Source of the DNA: Salinibaculum litoreum
Lineage (GTDB): Archaea; Halobacteriota; Halobacteria; Halobacteriales; Haloarculaceae
DNA length: 64,000 bases
NCBI GenBank assembly: GCA_009789175.1
Contig: CP046867.1
Coordinates: forward strand, 186,001-250,000
Direction: 5' to 3'
Shown one piece after another: positions 53,422 to 62,787 of this stretch. Position 1 is the stretch's first letter; every line of letters starts with the position of its first letter. Made by a program: the position numbers and the translations under genes. The notes below the pieces were generated by a model. That model searched no databases, was not told the DNA's origin, and saw only the letters and a list, made by a program, of their open reading frames with translations.

Positions 53422-54318
53422 ATGTCTAATCTCCGCACGTGGATCGATCAACACCGCCTCCTGAGCTTCGTCGCAATCGCGTATGCGTTCACCTGGACGA
53501 TCCAGGGGGCGCTCGCGTATTCGGGTATGGAGGCCTCCTGGACGCACTCGATCCTTATCGGCTTCGGTGGATTCGGTCCGCCAATTGGTGCCGCAGTCGT
53601 CATCTGGGCCTCCGGTGGGAGCCTGCGCACCTGGGTCGGCCAGATGTTCAAATGGCGGATCGGCGCGAAATGGTGGGCGCTCGCGCTCGGACTCCCGTTC
53701 ATCATCCTCTCGCTCGGCGTCTTGCTGTTCGTCGTCGCCGGTGGTCCAATCGACCTCACCGAGTTCGAATCACCGTTCATCTACCTGTTCGCGATGGCGT
53801 GGGGGACCGTGTGGGGTGGCGGCCAAGAAGATCTCGGATGGCGTGGTTTCATGTTGCCCATTCTTCAGGACTCCTACAGTGCGCTAGTGTCGAGTGCCAT
53901 CGTGGGCGTCACGTGGGCCGCCTGGCACCTTCCGCTGTTCCTGAACGCTACCACAACCCACGGCGGCTGGCCGCTCTCCCAGCAACTCCTCTGGATGGTC
54001 TCCATCCTGGCTGGATCTATCCTCTGGACATGGATGTACAACAGCACTGGCGGGAGTGTCCTTGCCGTCGCAGTGTTTCATGCCGGCATTAATGTCATGG
54101 GGATCTTCCACCCCGCCGACCCGGAGGCACTCATCCCGAACGGTGTGCCTGATCCCTGGCTGAACCTGCTTGCCGAAGTCACCGGCGCCGTTCCCCTCGT
54201 ATTGGTCGCGATCCTCTTGATCGTCGTCTACGGCGCTGATCGCCTCGCGAACCGCGACCCACCAAGCCCGCAAGATGCCGGCCTCCCAGCGGAGACCGAA
54301 GCAGACGCCGCAGAGTGA
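53422..54318 (+). CDS. CPBP family intramembrane metalloprotease (CAAX protease-like)
   Basis: The 298-residue protein, from MSNLRTWIDQHRLL, has about eight helices. The active-site motifs are GGGQEDLGWRGFMLPIL (motif 1; the first Glu of EExxxR is Gln here), TWAAWHLPLFLNA (motif 2, His) and VAVFHAGINVMGIF (motif 3, His). CPBP proteases process prenylated or bacteriocin-like peptides and often confer self-immunity. A second member is at 61122. It is the first gene of the right-hand membrane cluster. Confidence 0.9.
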   Translation: MSNLRTWIDQHRLLSFVAIAYAFTWTIQGALAYSGMEASWTHSILIGFGGFGPPIGAAVVIWASGGSLRTWVGQMFKWRIGAKWWALALGLPFIILSLGVLLFVVAGGPIDLTEFESPFIYLFAMAWGTVWGGGQEDLGWRGFMLPILQDSYSALVSSAIVGVTWAAWHLPLFLNATTTHGGWPLSQQLLWMVSILAGSILWTWMYNSTGGSVLAVAVFHAGINVMGIFHPADPEALIPNGVPDPWLNLLAEVTGAVPLVLVAILLIVVYGADRLANRDPPSPQDAGLPAETEADAAE

Positions 54319-54468
54319 AACCTACCAACGATGGACATCCATTACAAGTACCGAGTTGCTCCGGCGTGAATCAATGCCTGTGTCGAGCCATGACTCGGAT
54401 GGAGTTACGGGATCTACCAGACTTTATCTGCTGACGTGTTGAACGCACGTACGGAGATGTGAGAACAC

Positions 54469-55049
54469 GTGAGCTCTTTCCTTGTACTCTACGGGACGGG
54501 CGAAGGCCAGACGGCGAAGATCGCAGAACGGATTTCGGATACAATCAGCGAGCGCGGTCACGAGACGAGCGAGATCGACGTGCGTGACCGACCGGACTCG
54601 TTCACCCTGGAAGAGTACGATGCCGTCGTCGTGGGCGCGTCGATCCACGTCGGGAAACACCAGGAGGAGGTTCGTGACTTCGTCACCGACAATCGAGACA
54701 CCCTATCAGAGATGCCGACCGCGTTCTTTCAGGTTTCGCTGTCCTCGGCGAACGAGGAGAAACGCGAAGAAGCTGCGGGGTACGTCGAGTCGTTTCTCAC
54801 GGAAACCGGGTGGTATCCGGATCGGATCGGCCAGTTCGGCGGCGCGCTCCGGTTCTCCGAGTACGGGTTCCTCAACGCCTCATGATGAAACAGATCGCAA
54901 AAGACCTGCTCACTGGGGAGCGGAAACTGAAGGGTGACATCGAGTTCACCGACTGGGACGCTGTCGACGCGTTCGCAGCGGATGTCGCCTCGTTCGTCGA
55001 AGGCCGTCTCGGCGTTGCCCCGGACACCACCGATGATTCGCCGGTATGA
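54469..55049 (+). pseudogene. Flavodoxin-domain protein (protoporphyrinogen oxidase HemG-like), one-base frameshift
   Basis: The frame reads FLVLYGTGEGQTAKIAERIS (the FMN phosphate-binding loop), EYDAVVVGASIHVGKHQEEV and AFFQVSLSSANEEKREEAAG, and ends early at FLNAS. Restoring one base at about 54873 gives FLKRLMMKQIAKDLLTGERK, DIEFTDWDAVDAFAADVASF and a normal 193-residue end at 55049. The family uses FMN for short-chain electron transfer. The stop overlaps the next gene (ATGA). A GTG at 54469 serves as start. Confidence 0.82.
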
Positions 55050-55912
55050 CGGTTTCGCAACCGCCCCGACGCCTCCCTCGGCTCTATCTTGTTGCGTCGA
55101 CGCTGACCCTCCTGCTCGCGGTCGTGGCGACTAGCGTCGGACTGTTCGTCCCCGAGTTCTACCGAGACGCTGAGGTCCTCCTCCCACAGTTGTACGGGCA
55201 GGACCTGCTGACGCTCGTCGTCGCCGTCCCCGCACTTGCCGGCGCCCTCTATTCCGCGCACCAGGGGTCACTCCGCGGTTACGTCGTCTGGCTTGGCGTC
55301 ACAGGCTACCTCCTCTACACGTATGCCTCGTACGCATTCCTCACGGCATTCAACGAACTGTATCTCGTCTACGTTGCGCTGTTCGCACTAACGCTGTTCA
55401 CGCTCATCGGCGGCATCGCCCGTATCGACCCAACAGTTCTGAGGGAAGCGTTCGACGATCACCCGGTTCGCGGATACGTCGCCTTCCAAGCCCTCGTCGC
55501 CGGACTCTTGGCCCTAATGTGGCTTGCTGATGTCGGCCCCGCGAGCCTTGCTGGCACCAGACCCGGGAGCATCGCCGAGACAACGCTTCCAGTCCCCGTC
55601 ATCCAGTCCCTGGATCTCGGCGTCGTCATCCCATCGTTCGCTCTCTCGGCGGCCCTCCTTCGGAAGCAGCGAGCGTGGGGCTACGTCTTCACCGGCGTCC
55701 TCCTCGTAAAAGGCACCACGCTCGGCCTCGCGGTCCTCGCCATGATCGTATTCATGCTTCAGAACGGCCAGACCGTCCCGCTTCCCCAGATCGTGCTGTT
55801 CGCCCTCCTGAGTCTCACTGGTCTCGCTCTCGTGACTCGATTTATCCGCGCCATCCCACACAGTTCCTTCACAACCCAACCGCACGCGGGAGCTGAAACA
55901 CGAATAGACTGA
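55046..55912 (+). CDS. Polytopic membrane protein of unknown function
   Basis: The 288-residue protein has about eight hydrophobic segments between residues 12 and 275, for example LYLVASTLTLLLAVVATSVG, LTLVVAVPALAGALYSAHQG and TLGLAVLAMIVFMLQNGQ. A conserved-looking inner stretch reads VVWLGVTGYLLYTYASYAFL. I do not recognise the family with certainty. Its start overlaps the flavodoxin stop by four bases, so the two are coupled. It converges on the DUF3267-like gene. Confidence 0.8.
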   Translation: MTVSQPPRRLPRLYLVASTLTLLLAVVATSVGLFVPEFYRDAEVLLPQLYGQDLLTLVVAVPALAGALYSAHQGSLRGYVVWLGVTGYLLYTYASYAFLTAFNELYLVYVALFALTLFTLIGGIARIDPTVLREAFDDHPVRGYVAFQALVAGLLALMWLADVGPASLAGTRPGSIAETTLPVPVIQSLDLGVVIPSFALSAALLRKQRAWGYVFTGVLLVKGTTLGLAVLAMIVFMLQNGQTVPLPQIVLFALLSLTGLALVTRFIRAIPHSSFTTQPHAGAETRID

Positions 55913-55943
55913 CAGAGGAGTACTGAGGTATCCCACACAGCCG

Positions 55944-56597
55944 TCAATGTCGTCCGCTCGCCCGAAGATACGCGTAACAGATCCCGATGAAGACGCCGAC
56001 GGCGAGGATCCCAGTGCCCATCGTGAAATCGATACCGCCGTCGGGCGTTTGGACGAACTCGAGGATCAACAGTGGGGTGTCTGACACGCCGAGGGTGAAT
56101 GAATCGAGACCGATTGCACCCAGGACGAGCGGTGCCAGAATACCCCCAGAGACGGCGAGGATCACGACGCCGCCTGCGATGCCGACGAGCAGATCCCAGA
56201 CGACGGTTGCCGGGGCGGTCTCGGTTCGCTCAAGCGACGATGTTCCGTAGATTTCGAGCCCAGTCGTCGTATCGACCACCGGAACAGTCGGAGGATAACT
56301 CAGCAGTGTCAATACCATCCAGAGGTCACCAACGGCGCCGCCAGCGTTCAGCGCCAACGGCAGAGCGAGCCAAGGCCATTCGAACACAAGCATTACTGGC
56401 ACACCGAGTATCGAGAGTATCACAAGTGGGGCGAGTGCAATTACGATGAACTGATTGCGCGAGAATCGCGTCTCGGTCGTTGCGAACGCATACGGGAAGA
56501 CGAAGTACGCGACTCCTCGTCCGAATCGCGGCTCTCCTCCAAAGTGGCGGATTCCCAATCCATGACAGAGTTCATGAGGAATGATGACGACCCACAA
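55944..56597 (-). CDS. DUF3267-like putative zinc metalloprotease, N-terminus probably damaged
   Basis: The 217-residue frame starts almost at the active site: WVVIIPHELCHGLGIRHFGG (HExCH) followed by GVAYFVFPYAFATTETRFSR, LALNAGGAVGDLWMVLTLLS and three more helices. DUF3267 proteins are membrane metalloproteases related to site-2 type enzymes. Full-length relatives have a membrane helix before HExxH; here only VGSSLWVVII is in frame. Protein-like sequence upstream lies in another frame (ELPQRGIDHDVVSTSTAW, 56800-56750). A frameshift near 56600 is likely. Confidence 0.68.
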   Translation of the reverse strand: MWVVIIPHELCHGLGIRHFGGEPRFGRGVAYFVFPYAFATTETRFSRNQFIVIALAPLVILSILGVPVMLVFEWPWLALPLALNAGGAVGDLWMVLTLLSYPPTVPVVDTTTGLEIYGTSSLERTETAPATVVWDLLVGIAGGVVILAVSGGILAPLVLGAIGLDSFTLGVSDTPLLILEFVQTPDGGIDFTMGTGILAVGVFIGICYAYLRASGRH

Positions 56598-57268
56598 CGA
56601 TGAACCGACACGAATTCCTTGACATCGCGACGATCCGGCTTAGTTCTCTCTTCCTGGGTGATTCGAAGTTCTTCGCGCACTCCATCGATTCGCCACCGCT
56701 CGTTGAGATCGCCACGGAGACGACGCCACCGGTCGACGATATTGGTGACCCAAGCAGTGCTGGTCGACACGACGTCGTGGTCGATGCCCCGTTGGGGGAG
56801 TTCGAAGCGGCGTATCTACCCTGGTAATGGCTCGGAGCGGGGTATCCAACGCTCATCTACCACCATGGCAGTGGGGAGCAACCGTTCGGTGTTGGCCGGT
56901 TCAGCGCAAACTCCTTTCTCGCAGACCGTGAGACAATGCTCTCTCGAACAGAAAATCCTCGGTTCGCTACACCAACCGATTAAGGAATTTATGCGAATTT
57001 TCGGTGGAACAGAGACTGTCAGAACCCCGAAATCAGCATCTCAGCGCTACAGCCACTGGGACGTACTCCGATCCGATTCGTTCGCTGAAAGTCGTGACGG
57101 CCAAGGGTGGGGATCCGGTAATCCGTCAAACTGCTACGTTCAGAGGTTGATCGCTGTGAGAAAGAGATATACCTCAATGTCCTATCGCAAGTTCGTGGTC
57201 GTCAGAGTGCTGTCGCGTGCTATCCGGGGGCTCAACAGGATTATCGTTGATATGAACGTAGTCACGGT
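56598..57268. other. Region between the DUF3267-like gene and the next operon
   Basis: On the minus strand 56600-56810 carries a likely frameshifted N-terminal extension of the DUF3267-like gene (WRRLRGDLNERWRIDGVREE). From about 56860 to 57268 I see no gene. The plus-strand open frames here are not protein-like. Confidence 0.4.
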
Positions 57269-58099
57269 ATGGTTTCCTTGAAGCAGCTCCTCGTGCTCGC
57301 AGTCGCGGTCCTCGTCGTTCTCGTACCGATCGCAGCCGTGGGTTTTCTCTCCTTCCCTCCGGACTTCGCGTATTCGCATACATCGACGTACTCCTATACC
57401 ACCTCTCTCAGTACGAATACGACGATCGAGAACGCCACGGTCCATCTCCCGTTCCCCGCCGGCGCTAACGTGGAGTCTGACGCCTTATCGAACCTGTGGA
57501 TCCACGATGATAACGGCACGGAACTCACAAACTGGGATACCGCTATCGTCCAGACCGACCGCGGACCGATGCTGCGTCTCAACGTTGATCGACTCATTGG
57601 TGAGGATCAGTACATCCTCTGGACCTACGCACCCAACGGCTCGGTGATAGACCGCGACGAGATCGGTCCCGACGAAATCCCTGACGATATGAGCAACAAG
57701 GAACTCTCACCAGACCCGACTCGGTACTCGATTTCGTGGCAGCACTCGGTCGACCACGACATCGAAACGCGATACCCGATCGGGAACGCGTCGTTCCTTG
57801 CACCAATCACTGACGTGGCCACCGCCGACTGCGAGTATAGATGGGACGACTCGGACACGTGCTGGGATTTCGCTACCGCCGCTGCAGCCACGTACGAGTC
57901 ACCGAACCAGGCGACAGTTGTCATCGACGAGATCAGGTTCGAAGCCTGGAACGAATGGGGATTCTGGCTCTCGAACAGTTTCAACACGTTCGAAGCGACA
58001 ACGTCTCCTGCAATCTATGTGGACGACCGCCAGGGATGGACGCACCTCGATGGCCATCTCCATGCCGGAATGGGAAGGTACGACGGTCCATCACGATGA
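57269..58099 (+). CDS. Membrane-anchored extracellular protein of unknown function
   Basis: The 276-residue protein has one N-terminal helix (LLVLAVAVLVVLVPIAAVGF) that serves as signal anchor, then an extracellular domain with NxT/NxS sites (NTTIENAT, NGTELT, NGSV) and aromatic strands such as DQYILWTYAPNGSVIDRDEI and RFEAWNEWGFWLSNSFNTFE. Two Cys (CEYRWDDSDTC) could form a disulfide. No family is recognised. It is followed by 99 bases and the MFS gene. Confidence 0.72.
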   Translation: MVSLKQLLVLAVAVLVVLVPIAAVGFLSFPPDFAYSHTSTYSYTTSLSTNTTIENATVHLPFPAGANVESDALSNLWIHDDNGTELTNWDTAIVQTDRGPMLRLNVDRLIGEDQYILWTYAPNGSVIDRDEIGPDEIPDDMSNKELSPDPTRYSISWQHSVDHDIETRYPIGNASFLAPITDVATADCEYRWDDSDTCWDFATAAAATYESPNQATVVIDEIRFEAWNEWGFWLSNSFNTFEATTSPAIYVDDRQGWTHLDGHLHAGMGRYDGPSR

Positions 58100-58198
58100 T
58101 GAATACGTGGATCGAGGGAACGCAGCGACGAGGGTTCGATTAGCGACGACACCGTATTTAATGGCAATCCGTGTGTACGACTGGTCAAGACGGCTCAA

Positions 58199-59506
58199 AT
58201 GGAGTTCAGCACGCATGTTCGAGAACGCCAGTGGACGACGATAGCAGGATACGGGCTCTTCGTCGCGCTGATGGTCGCCGGGTACTACTACAATATCACG
58301 TTCGTCCAGCTGGGGCTTATCGATCTCGGGACGCGCCTCGTCGGAATGTCCGAGACTGCTGTCTCGATGTGGATGGCGGCGCTCGCGCTCGTGACCCTCG
58401 TCGTGGCGGCCGTGGCCGGCGTGACGATGGATCGTCGTGGCTGGAGTACGGATCTCCGGACGAAGCTCCGACTCCTGTTCGGCGTCGTCTGCGTGCAGTT
58501 CGCGCTCACGCTTGTCGCACCGATGGTTCGGACCGTTCCCGGGTTCGGTGCATGGATCATCCTCGCGTCGATCGGGCTCGGGGTCGGATTTCCGGTCTCG
58601 TTCTCGCTTGCGATTGATCTCGTTCCGGTGCCGGACCGGGGGTATGTCGCCGCGGCGATCACAGCGATTGCGTACTTTCTGGCGAACGCAATTCCGCTCT
58701 CTTGGTCGGTCGACATCTTCAGTCGGCTGATGGTCGCTGCAATGGCCCCAGGTATCCTCGTACTCGGCATCTTGTCGTTCGCCAATGTCGACCGTCTCGA
58801 TTCGATCATCGACGCACTCGGGGTCCAACACGAGACGTACGGCAGGGGGCGGTTTTGTTATGATGACCTGATTCGGACTCGCAGTCTCGCGTTCGCGATC
58901 CCCGTTGTCTTGATGTTCGGCGTGTTCTTCATCGACAGTCTTGGGTTTCTCCGGATTATCGATACGCCGTCACTCCTTCTGAGTTCCTGGCAGTCTCCGG
59001 AGTTCTCGACGCGACTGTTCATCGCCGTGGCACACGTCGTCGGTGCCGTAATGGCTGGCGTCATCTATGCGAACTACTCGCTCTCGCGCATCTTCCTCTG
59101 GACGTTCACGCTGTTCGCGCTCACACACGTCATGTACACGTCCGACCTGCGATTTGCCGAGGTGTTCCCCGCGATCGCGGGCGCCGGAACTTCCCCCCTG
59201 AATCCCGCCCTGTACGCGATCGCCGTGAGCTTCTACACGACGCTGAACTTCGCGATCTGGCCCGATCTCTCCACGCCAGAAACGATCGGCACCCATTCCG
59301 CCATCGGGATTGGCGTCGCCGGGTGGCTCGCTACGTTCTCCAGTACTGCGCTTGCGCTGTACTTCCAGGCAGCGGACCTCACGCTCCTTTCACATCTGAA
59401 CGTGGTGCAGGCACTCTCACTCCTCCTCCTATTTGGGCTCGCAGTCGGTCTGTACGTTAACCGGATGATCGAACTCGCTCGTGAGAACGGAGGTGCGAGT
59501 GCATGA
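58199..59506 (+). CDS. Major facilitator superfamily transporter
   Basis: The 435-residue protein has about 12 helices in two halves. The loop between helices 2 and 3, GVTMDRRGWSTDLRTKLR, corresponds to MFS motif A in degenerate form. Other landmarks are LGVGFPVSFSLAIDLVPVPD and GTSPLNPALYAIAVSFYT. The substrate is unknown. Its stop overlaps the bactofilin-like start by four bases, so the two are translationally coupled. Confidence 0.8.
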   Translation: MEFSTHVRERQWTTIAGYGLFVALMVAGYYYNITFVQLGLIDLGTRLVGMSETAVSMWMAALALVTLVVAAVAGVTMDRRGWSTDLRTKLRLLFGVVCVQFALTLVAPMVRTVPGFGAWIILASIGLGVGFPVSFSLAIDLVPVPDRGYVAAAITAIAYFLANAIPLSWSVDIFSRLMVAAMAPGILVLGILSFANVDRLDSIIDALGVQHETYGRGRFCYDDLIRTRSLAFAIPVVLMFGVFFIDSLGFLRIIDTPSLLLSSWQSPEFSTRLFIAVAHVVGAVMAGVIYANYSLSRIFLWTFTLFALTHVMYTSDLRFAEVFPAIAGAGTSPLNPALYAIAVSFYTTLNFAIWPDLSTPETIGTHSAIGIGVAGWLATFSSTALALYFQAADLTLLSHLNVVQALSLLLLFGLAVGLYVNRMIELARENGGASA

Positions 59507-60375
59507 GTCCGACGGAAGCCATCCCGCTGCTCATCGTCGTCCTCCTCATGATCTCCATCGGCGGGGGCGACGTCCAAGACATGTCCGTGACGTTCCAAGG
59601 CGACAACAATATCGACTCCCTTGCGGATATCCACGTCGTCGCCGGCGGAACCACCACCGTTCCCGAGGGTGCAACAGTCGACGGAGACATCTACGTAATC
59701 GGTGGCACTGCGGCTATTGAGGGAACCATTGACGGGGACGTGACACTCCTCAACGGGAACCTTTCGGTACGTGACGCCGCAACTGTGACCGGGACCATCC
59801 AGACCTATTCGGGATCCGCCTCGGTCAGTTCGGACGCCTCAGTCGGGGCCGTCTCGCAATTCGAGGCGCCCACTCCCTCGAGTTCGCCTGCCCAACGGAT
59901 TGGGGCGTTCCTCCTACAGTTCCTCGTTCTCGGCGGGTTCGGGTGGTGGCTCGTTACCTGCCACCCGCTCGTGATCGAGAACGTCGGTACCGCGATCACC
60001 GAGCATGCACTCGTCAGCGGCGTCGTCGGCAGCCTCGGCGCAACGACCCTCCTCGTGCTGTTCGTCTATATGGCGTTCACCCTCATCTTGCTCCCGGTCG
60101 CCATCATCGGGCTGTTCGCCGAGTTCCTGATCATTCTCTACGGACAGACCGTGTTCGGATACCTCATCGGAAGGCGCCTCCCGATCGAGCGAGACGGCGT
60201 CGCGACGCTCGCTGGTATCGCCGCGTTCCTGCTCATCTTTGAGCTCCTCGGGCTTGTACCGTACCTTGGTGGGATCACACAATTGCTCGTCGCAGTCGTC
60301 GGGTTCGGCGCCGTTCTGAACACATACTTCGGCCTCCAACGGTTCGAGCCTGTCGCCATCCCAGGAGGAAGTTAG
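59503..60375 (+). CDS. Bactofilin-like polymer-forming protein with C-terminal membrane helices
   Basis: The 290-residue protein has a signal helix (residues 8-22), a beta-solenoid of short turns (DIHVVAGGTTTVPEGATVDG, DIYVIGGTAAIEGTIDGDVT, LLNGNLSVRDAATVTGTIQT) as in bactofilins, a Ser/Pro linker and four helices (residues 135-285, for example FLLQFLVLGGFGWWLV). The solenoid would lie outside the membrane. Such proteins polymerise and shape envelopes in bacteria; the haloarchaeal role is unknown. It is coupled to the MFS gene. Confidence 0.83.
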   Translation: MSPTEAIPLLIVVLLMISIGGGDVQDMSVTFQGDNNIDSLADIHVVAGGTTTVPEGATVDGDIYVIGGTAAIEGTIDGDVTLLNGNLSVRDAATVTGTIQTYSGSASVSSDASVGAVSQFEAPTPSSSPAQRIGAFLLQFLVLGGFGWWLVTCHPLVIENVGTAITEHALVSGVVGSLGATTLLVLFVYMAFTLILLPVAIIGLFAEFLIILYGQTVFGYLIGRRLPIERDGVATLAGIAAFLLIFELLGLVPYLGGITQLLVAVVGFGAVLNTYFGLQRFEPVAIPGGS

Positions 60376-60427
60376 CCATGTGTGAAGCACTCCACGACCC
60401 CAGTACCCGAATCGAGGTATCCATGCG

Positions 60428-61117
60428 ATGATACCAGCACTCCACATGGGCTGGCGGCACGTCCTATTCGCGAACTGGCCCGTCAACCCTGACATCGTCG
60501 ACGCCCATCTCCCATCGACACTCTCGGTCGATACGTACGACGGCGACGCGTGGCTGTCCGTCGTCCCCTTTACGAACGTCGACGTTCGCCCGACGTGGGT
60601 CCCCGAAGGGTGGGGATTCCCGCTCTCCGAACTCAACCTCCGGACATACGTCACCCATGACGACCACGATGGAGTGTACTTCTTCAGTCTCGACGCCGAG
60701 GGCATCTTCGGCGTCATCGGCGCGCGTCTCTTCCATCACCTCCCGTACTATTACGCGCGCTGTTCGCTTGTTGAAGTCAACGGCGACATCCGGTTTCGGA
60801 GCAGGCGATTGCATCCCGGCGAACGCCCCGCTCACTTTGAGGGAACCTACGGTCCGACGGGTACAGAACTCGACGTACAGTCAGACTCGCTCGAAGCGTT
60901 CCTCACTGAGCGCTACCGGTACTACACAGAGGCACAAGACGGCTCGCTACGGTACGCAGCCATCGACCACGAGCCGTGGCCGCTGTACGAGGCCGACCCG
61001 ACGATCGAGATCAACACGCTGTTCGAGGCCAATGGATTCGCCCACCCCGAAACCGAGCCGGTGCACTACTACAGTCCCGGCGTGACGACAATCGCGTCCC
61101 CGAACCGTCGGGTGTAA
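60428..61117 (+). CDS. DUF2071 (YqjF-like) family protein
   Basis: The 229-residue soluble protein begins MIPALHMGWRHVLFANWPVN, then VVPFTNVDVRPTWVPEGWGF, LNLRTYVTHDDHDGVYFFSL and ARLFHHLPYYYARCSL, all hallmark segments of DUF2071. It ends with a PWPLYEADPTIEINTLFEA segment and VHYYSPGVTT. The fold is acetoacetate decarboxylase-like; the biochemical role is not settled. Four bases separate it from the frameshifted CPBP gene, so they share a transcript. Confidence 0.9.
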   Translation: MIPALHMGWRHVLFANWPVNPDIVDAHLPSTLSVDTYDGDAWLSVVPFTNVDVRPTWVPEGWGFPLSELNLRTYVTHDDHDGVYFFSLDAEGIFGVIGARLFHHLPYYYARCSLVEVNGDIRFRSRRLHPGERPAHFEGTYGPTGTELDVQSDSLEAFLTERYRYYTEAQDGSLRYAAIDHEPWPLYEADPTIEINTLFEANGFAHPETEPVHYYSPGVTTIASPNRRV

Positions 61118-61121
61118 CTGA

Positions 61122-61954
61122 ATGCCGGCGCGCCCGCACGACGTCGCTGTCGCAGGCTGGTCGCCTCGGGCGACACTCCTCGGGTACACCGTCCTCACGT
61201 ACATCATTTCGTGGTCGCTGTGGAGCGTGTGGGCGATCAGCGAGACCGGAGCGACGTTCACAGGAACGGTCCTGTTCGTGCTCAGTGGGCTCGGACCGGT
61301 CGTAGCGAGCGCCATCCTCGTTCGGGCATCGGGCCGATCCCTGAAGGCGTGTTCCGAGACATCTTCCAGGCGCACATCGCACCGCGGTACTACGTACTCG
61401 CTCTTGCGCTTCCGGTCGCCCTGTTTCTCGGTGCCGCCGTGATCCATGTCGTCTTCTTCGATGTCGTCGTGACACCGGACGTGCTTCCGGGCGTCATCGA
61501 GTATCCGCTCTTTCTCGGGTTCGTCATCCTGTTCGGCGGCGGGCTCGAGGAACCCGGCTGGCGCGGATACCTCCTGCCGGCACTCCAGGAGACGTACAGT
61601 CCGCTCACGGCCGGCCTCCTCGTCGGCGTCGTCTGGGCTGGGTGGCACCTCCCGCTGGTATTCATTCCGGGTACTATCCAGCACACGCTTCCGCTTGGCC
61701 TATACCTGCTCCAGCTCGTCGAACTCTCGATACTATTGACGTGGCTCACGAACCGGGTCGAGGGGAGTGTTCTGCCGGCAATACTCTTGCACGCGGGTGG
61801 CAACGCGCTCCTGAACTACTACCCCGTTGGGGGTGTCGTGGGTGTGACGACGCCCCTCGGGCTCGGACTTCTCGTCGCGGCGCTTACCGTCGCTGTCCTC
61901 ACACTCGTCATCGCCGCTAGGAGATCGCTTGGCGCTGACCGTCCGGCTCGCTAA
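61122..61954 (+). pseudogene. CPBP family intramembrane metalloprotease, one-base frameshift
   Basis: Frame one gives ATLLGYTVLTYIISWSLWSV and LGPVVASAILVRASGRSLK. A G appears to be missing at 61346-61347 (AAGGCG, expected AAGGGCG). The next frame gives VFRDIFQAHIAPRYYVLALA, GGGLEEPGWRGYLLPALQET (complete EExxxR), VVWAGWHLPLVFIPG and ILLHAGGNALLNYYP. Restored length is 277 residues with all three CPBP motifs, so the enzyme would be active if the frame is really intact. Confidence 0.86.
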
Positions 61955-61988
61955 CGTATTTCTCGGAGGGCGTACAACGATTGCATGT

Positions 61989-62644
61989 ATGGCAGCGTCG
62001 AACGTGACCGAACTGATCGGTCGCGTCTCGAACCGAATCGGACGGTGCGTCAACCACGACGACATCCTCGTCCGATTTGTCTCCCTGTGGATCGTCGTCG
62101 CGAGCGTGTTCACGGCAGCGTGGGTCCTCAGCTACCTCTTTCTCCCCCAGGGGCTGTTACGCGGAGGGAACCCGGGTGCAGCTACTGGGTACGCAGGGAG
62201 TATCACACGGGAATTCCTGTGGCTGTTCGGGTGGAATGTTGGTGTCTCCCTGATCGCTGTCGGCGCGAACACGCTCCGGTCGGTGAACACACCGATGGGT
62301 ATGTCATCGAGGTCGTCCAGGCGCCCTGGTACGGGGCAGTCTGGGGAACCGGATCGCTCGCTATCGGAGCGGGAGAGCGCATCGTGCCGTCGTTGGGCGT
62401 ACTCATCGAACGAAGTGGTCCGATAGAGATCACGGCACTCGTCGCGATCGTGGTCGCGACGCGTGGTGTGATGCTGTGGCATCAGGAATCCGGCCCCCGG
62501 TGGAAAGAGGAGTTTGACCGGGTACAATCCCCCAGCGACTGGTCGTTAGCGCGGCGTGAGTGGATGCTTCTGATCGGCGGGTATCTGTTGCTGGCAGTCG
62601 CCTGCTACCGGGAGGTCGTCGCGATAGCACAGGTTGCGGGGTAA
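61989..62644 (+). pseudogene. SpoIIM-like (DUF95-type) membrane protein, one-base frameshift
   Basis: Frame one gives MAASNVTELIGRVSNRIGRC, VASVFTAAWVLSYLFLPQGL and LWLFGWNVGVSLIAVGANTL up to NTPMG. A G is missing in the run at 62297-62299, and the next frame gives YVIEVVQAPWYGAVWGTGSL, ITALVAIVVATRGVMLW and EWMLLIGGYLLLAVACYREV. The restored protein has 218 residues and about five helices. The order of helices resembles SpoIIM-like proteins linked to ABC exporters; the assignment is tentative. Confidence 0.65.
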
Positions 62645-62787
62645 CGAGGGGTCAGATCGCGTATTCTCGTGAACATCAATTCTCGGCACTGTATTCTCGG
62701 AGATCAATGAGTTTGGTCGAATATCTCCTTTCGGATCGGGATCCCACAAACCTGTCTAGCGTTCTTGACAATCTAGGAGACAACCTT

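Noticed and set aside
56619-57281. 220-codon plus-strand frame
   Set aside because: Arg/Ser-rich, crosses from the antisense of a decayed gene into intergenic DNA; no family signal.
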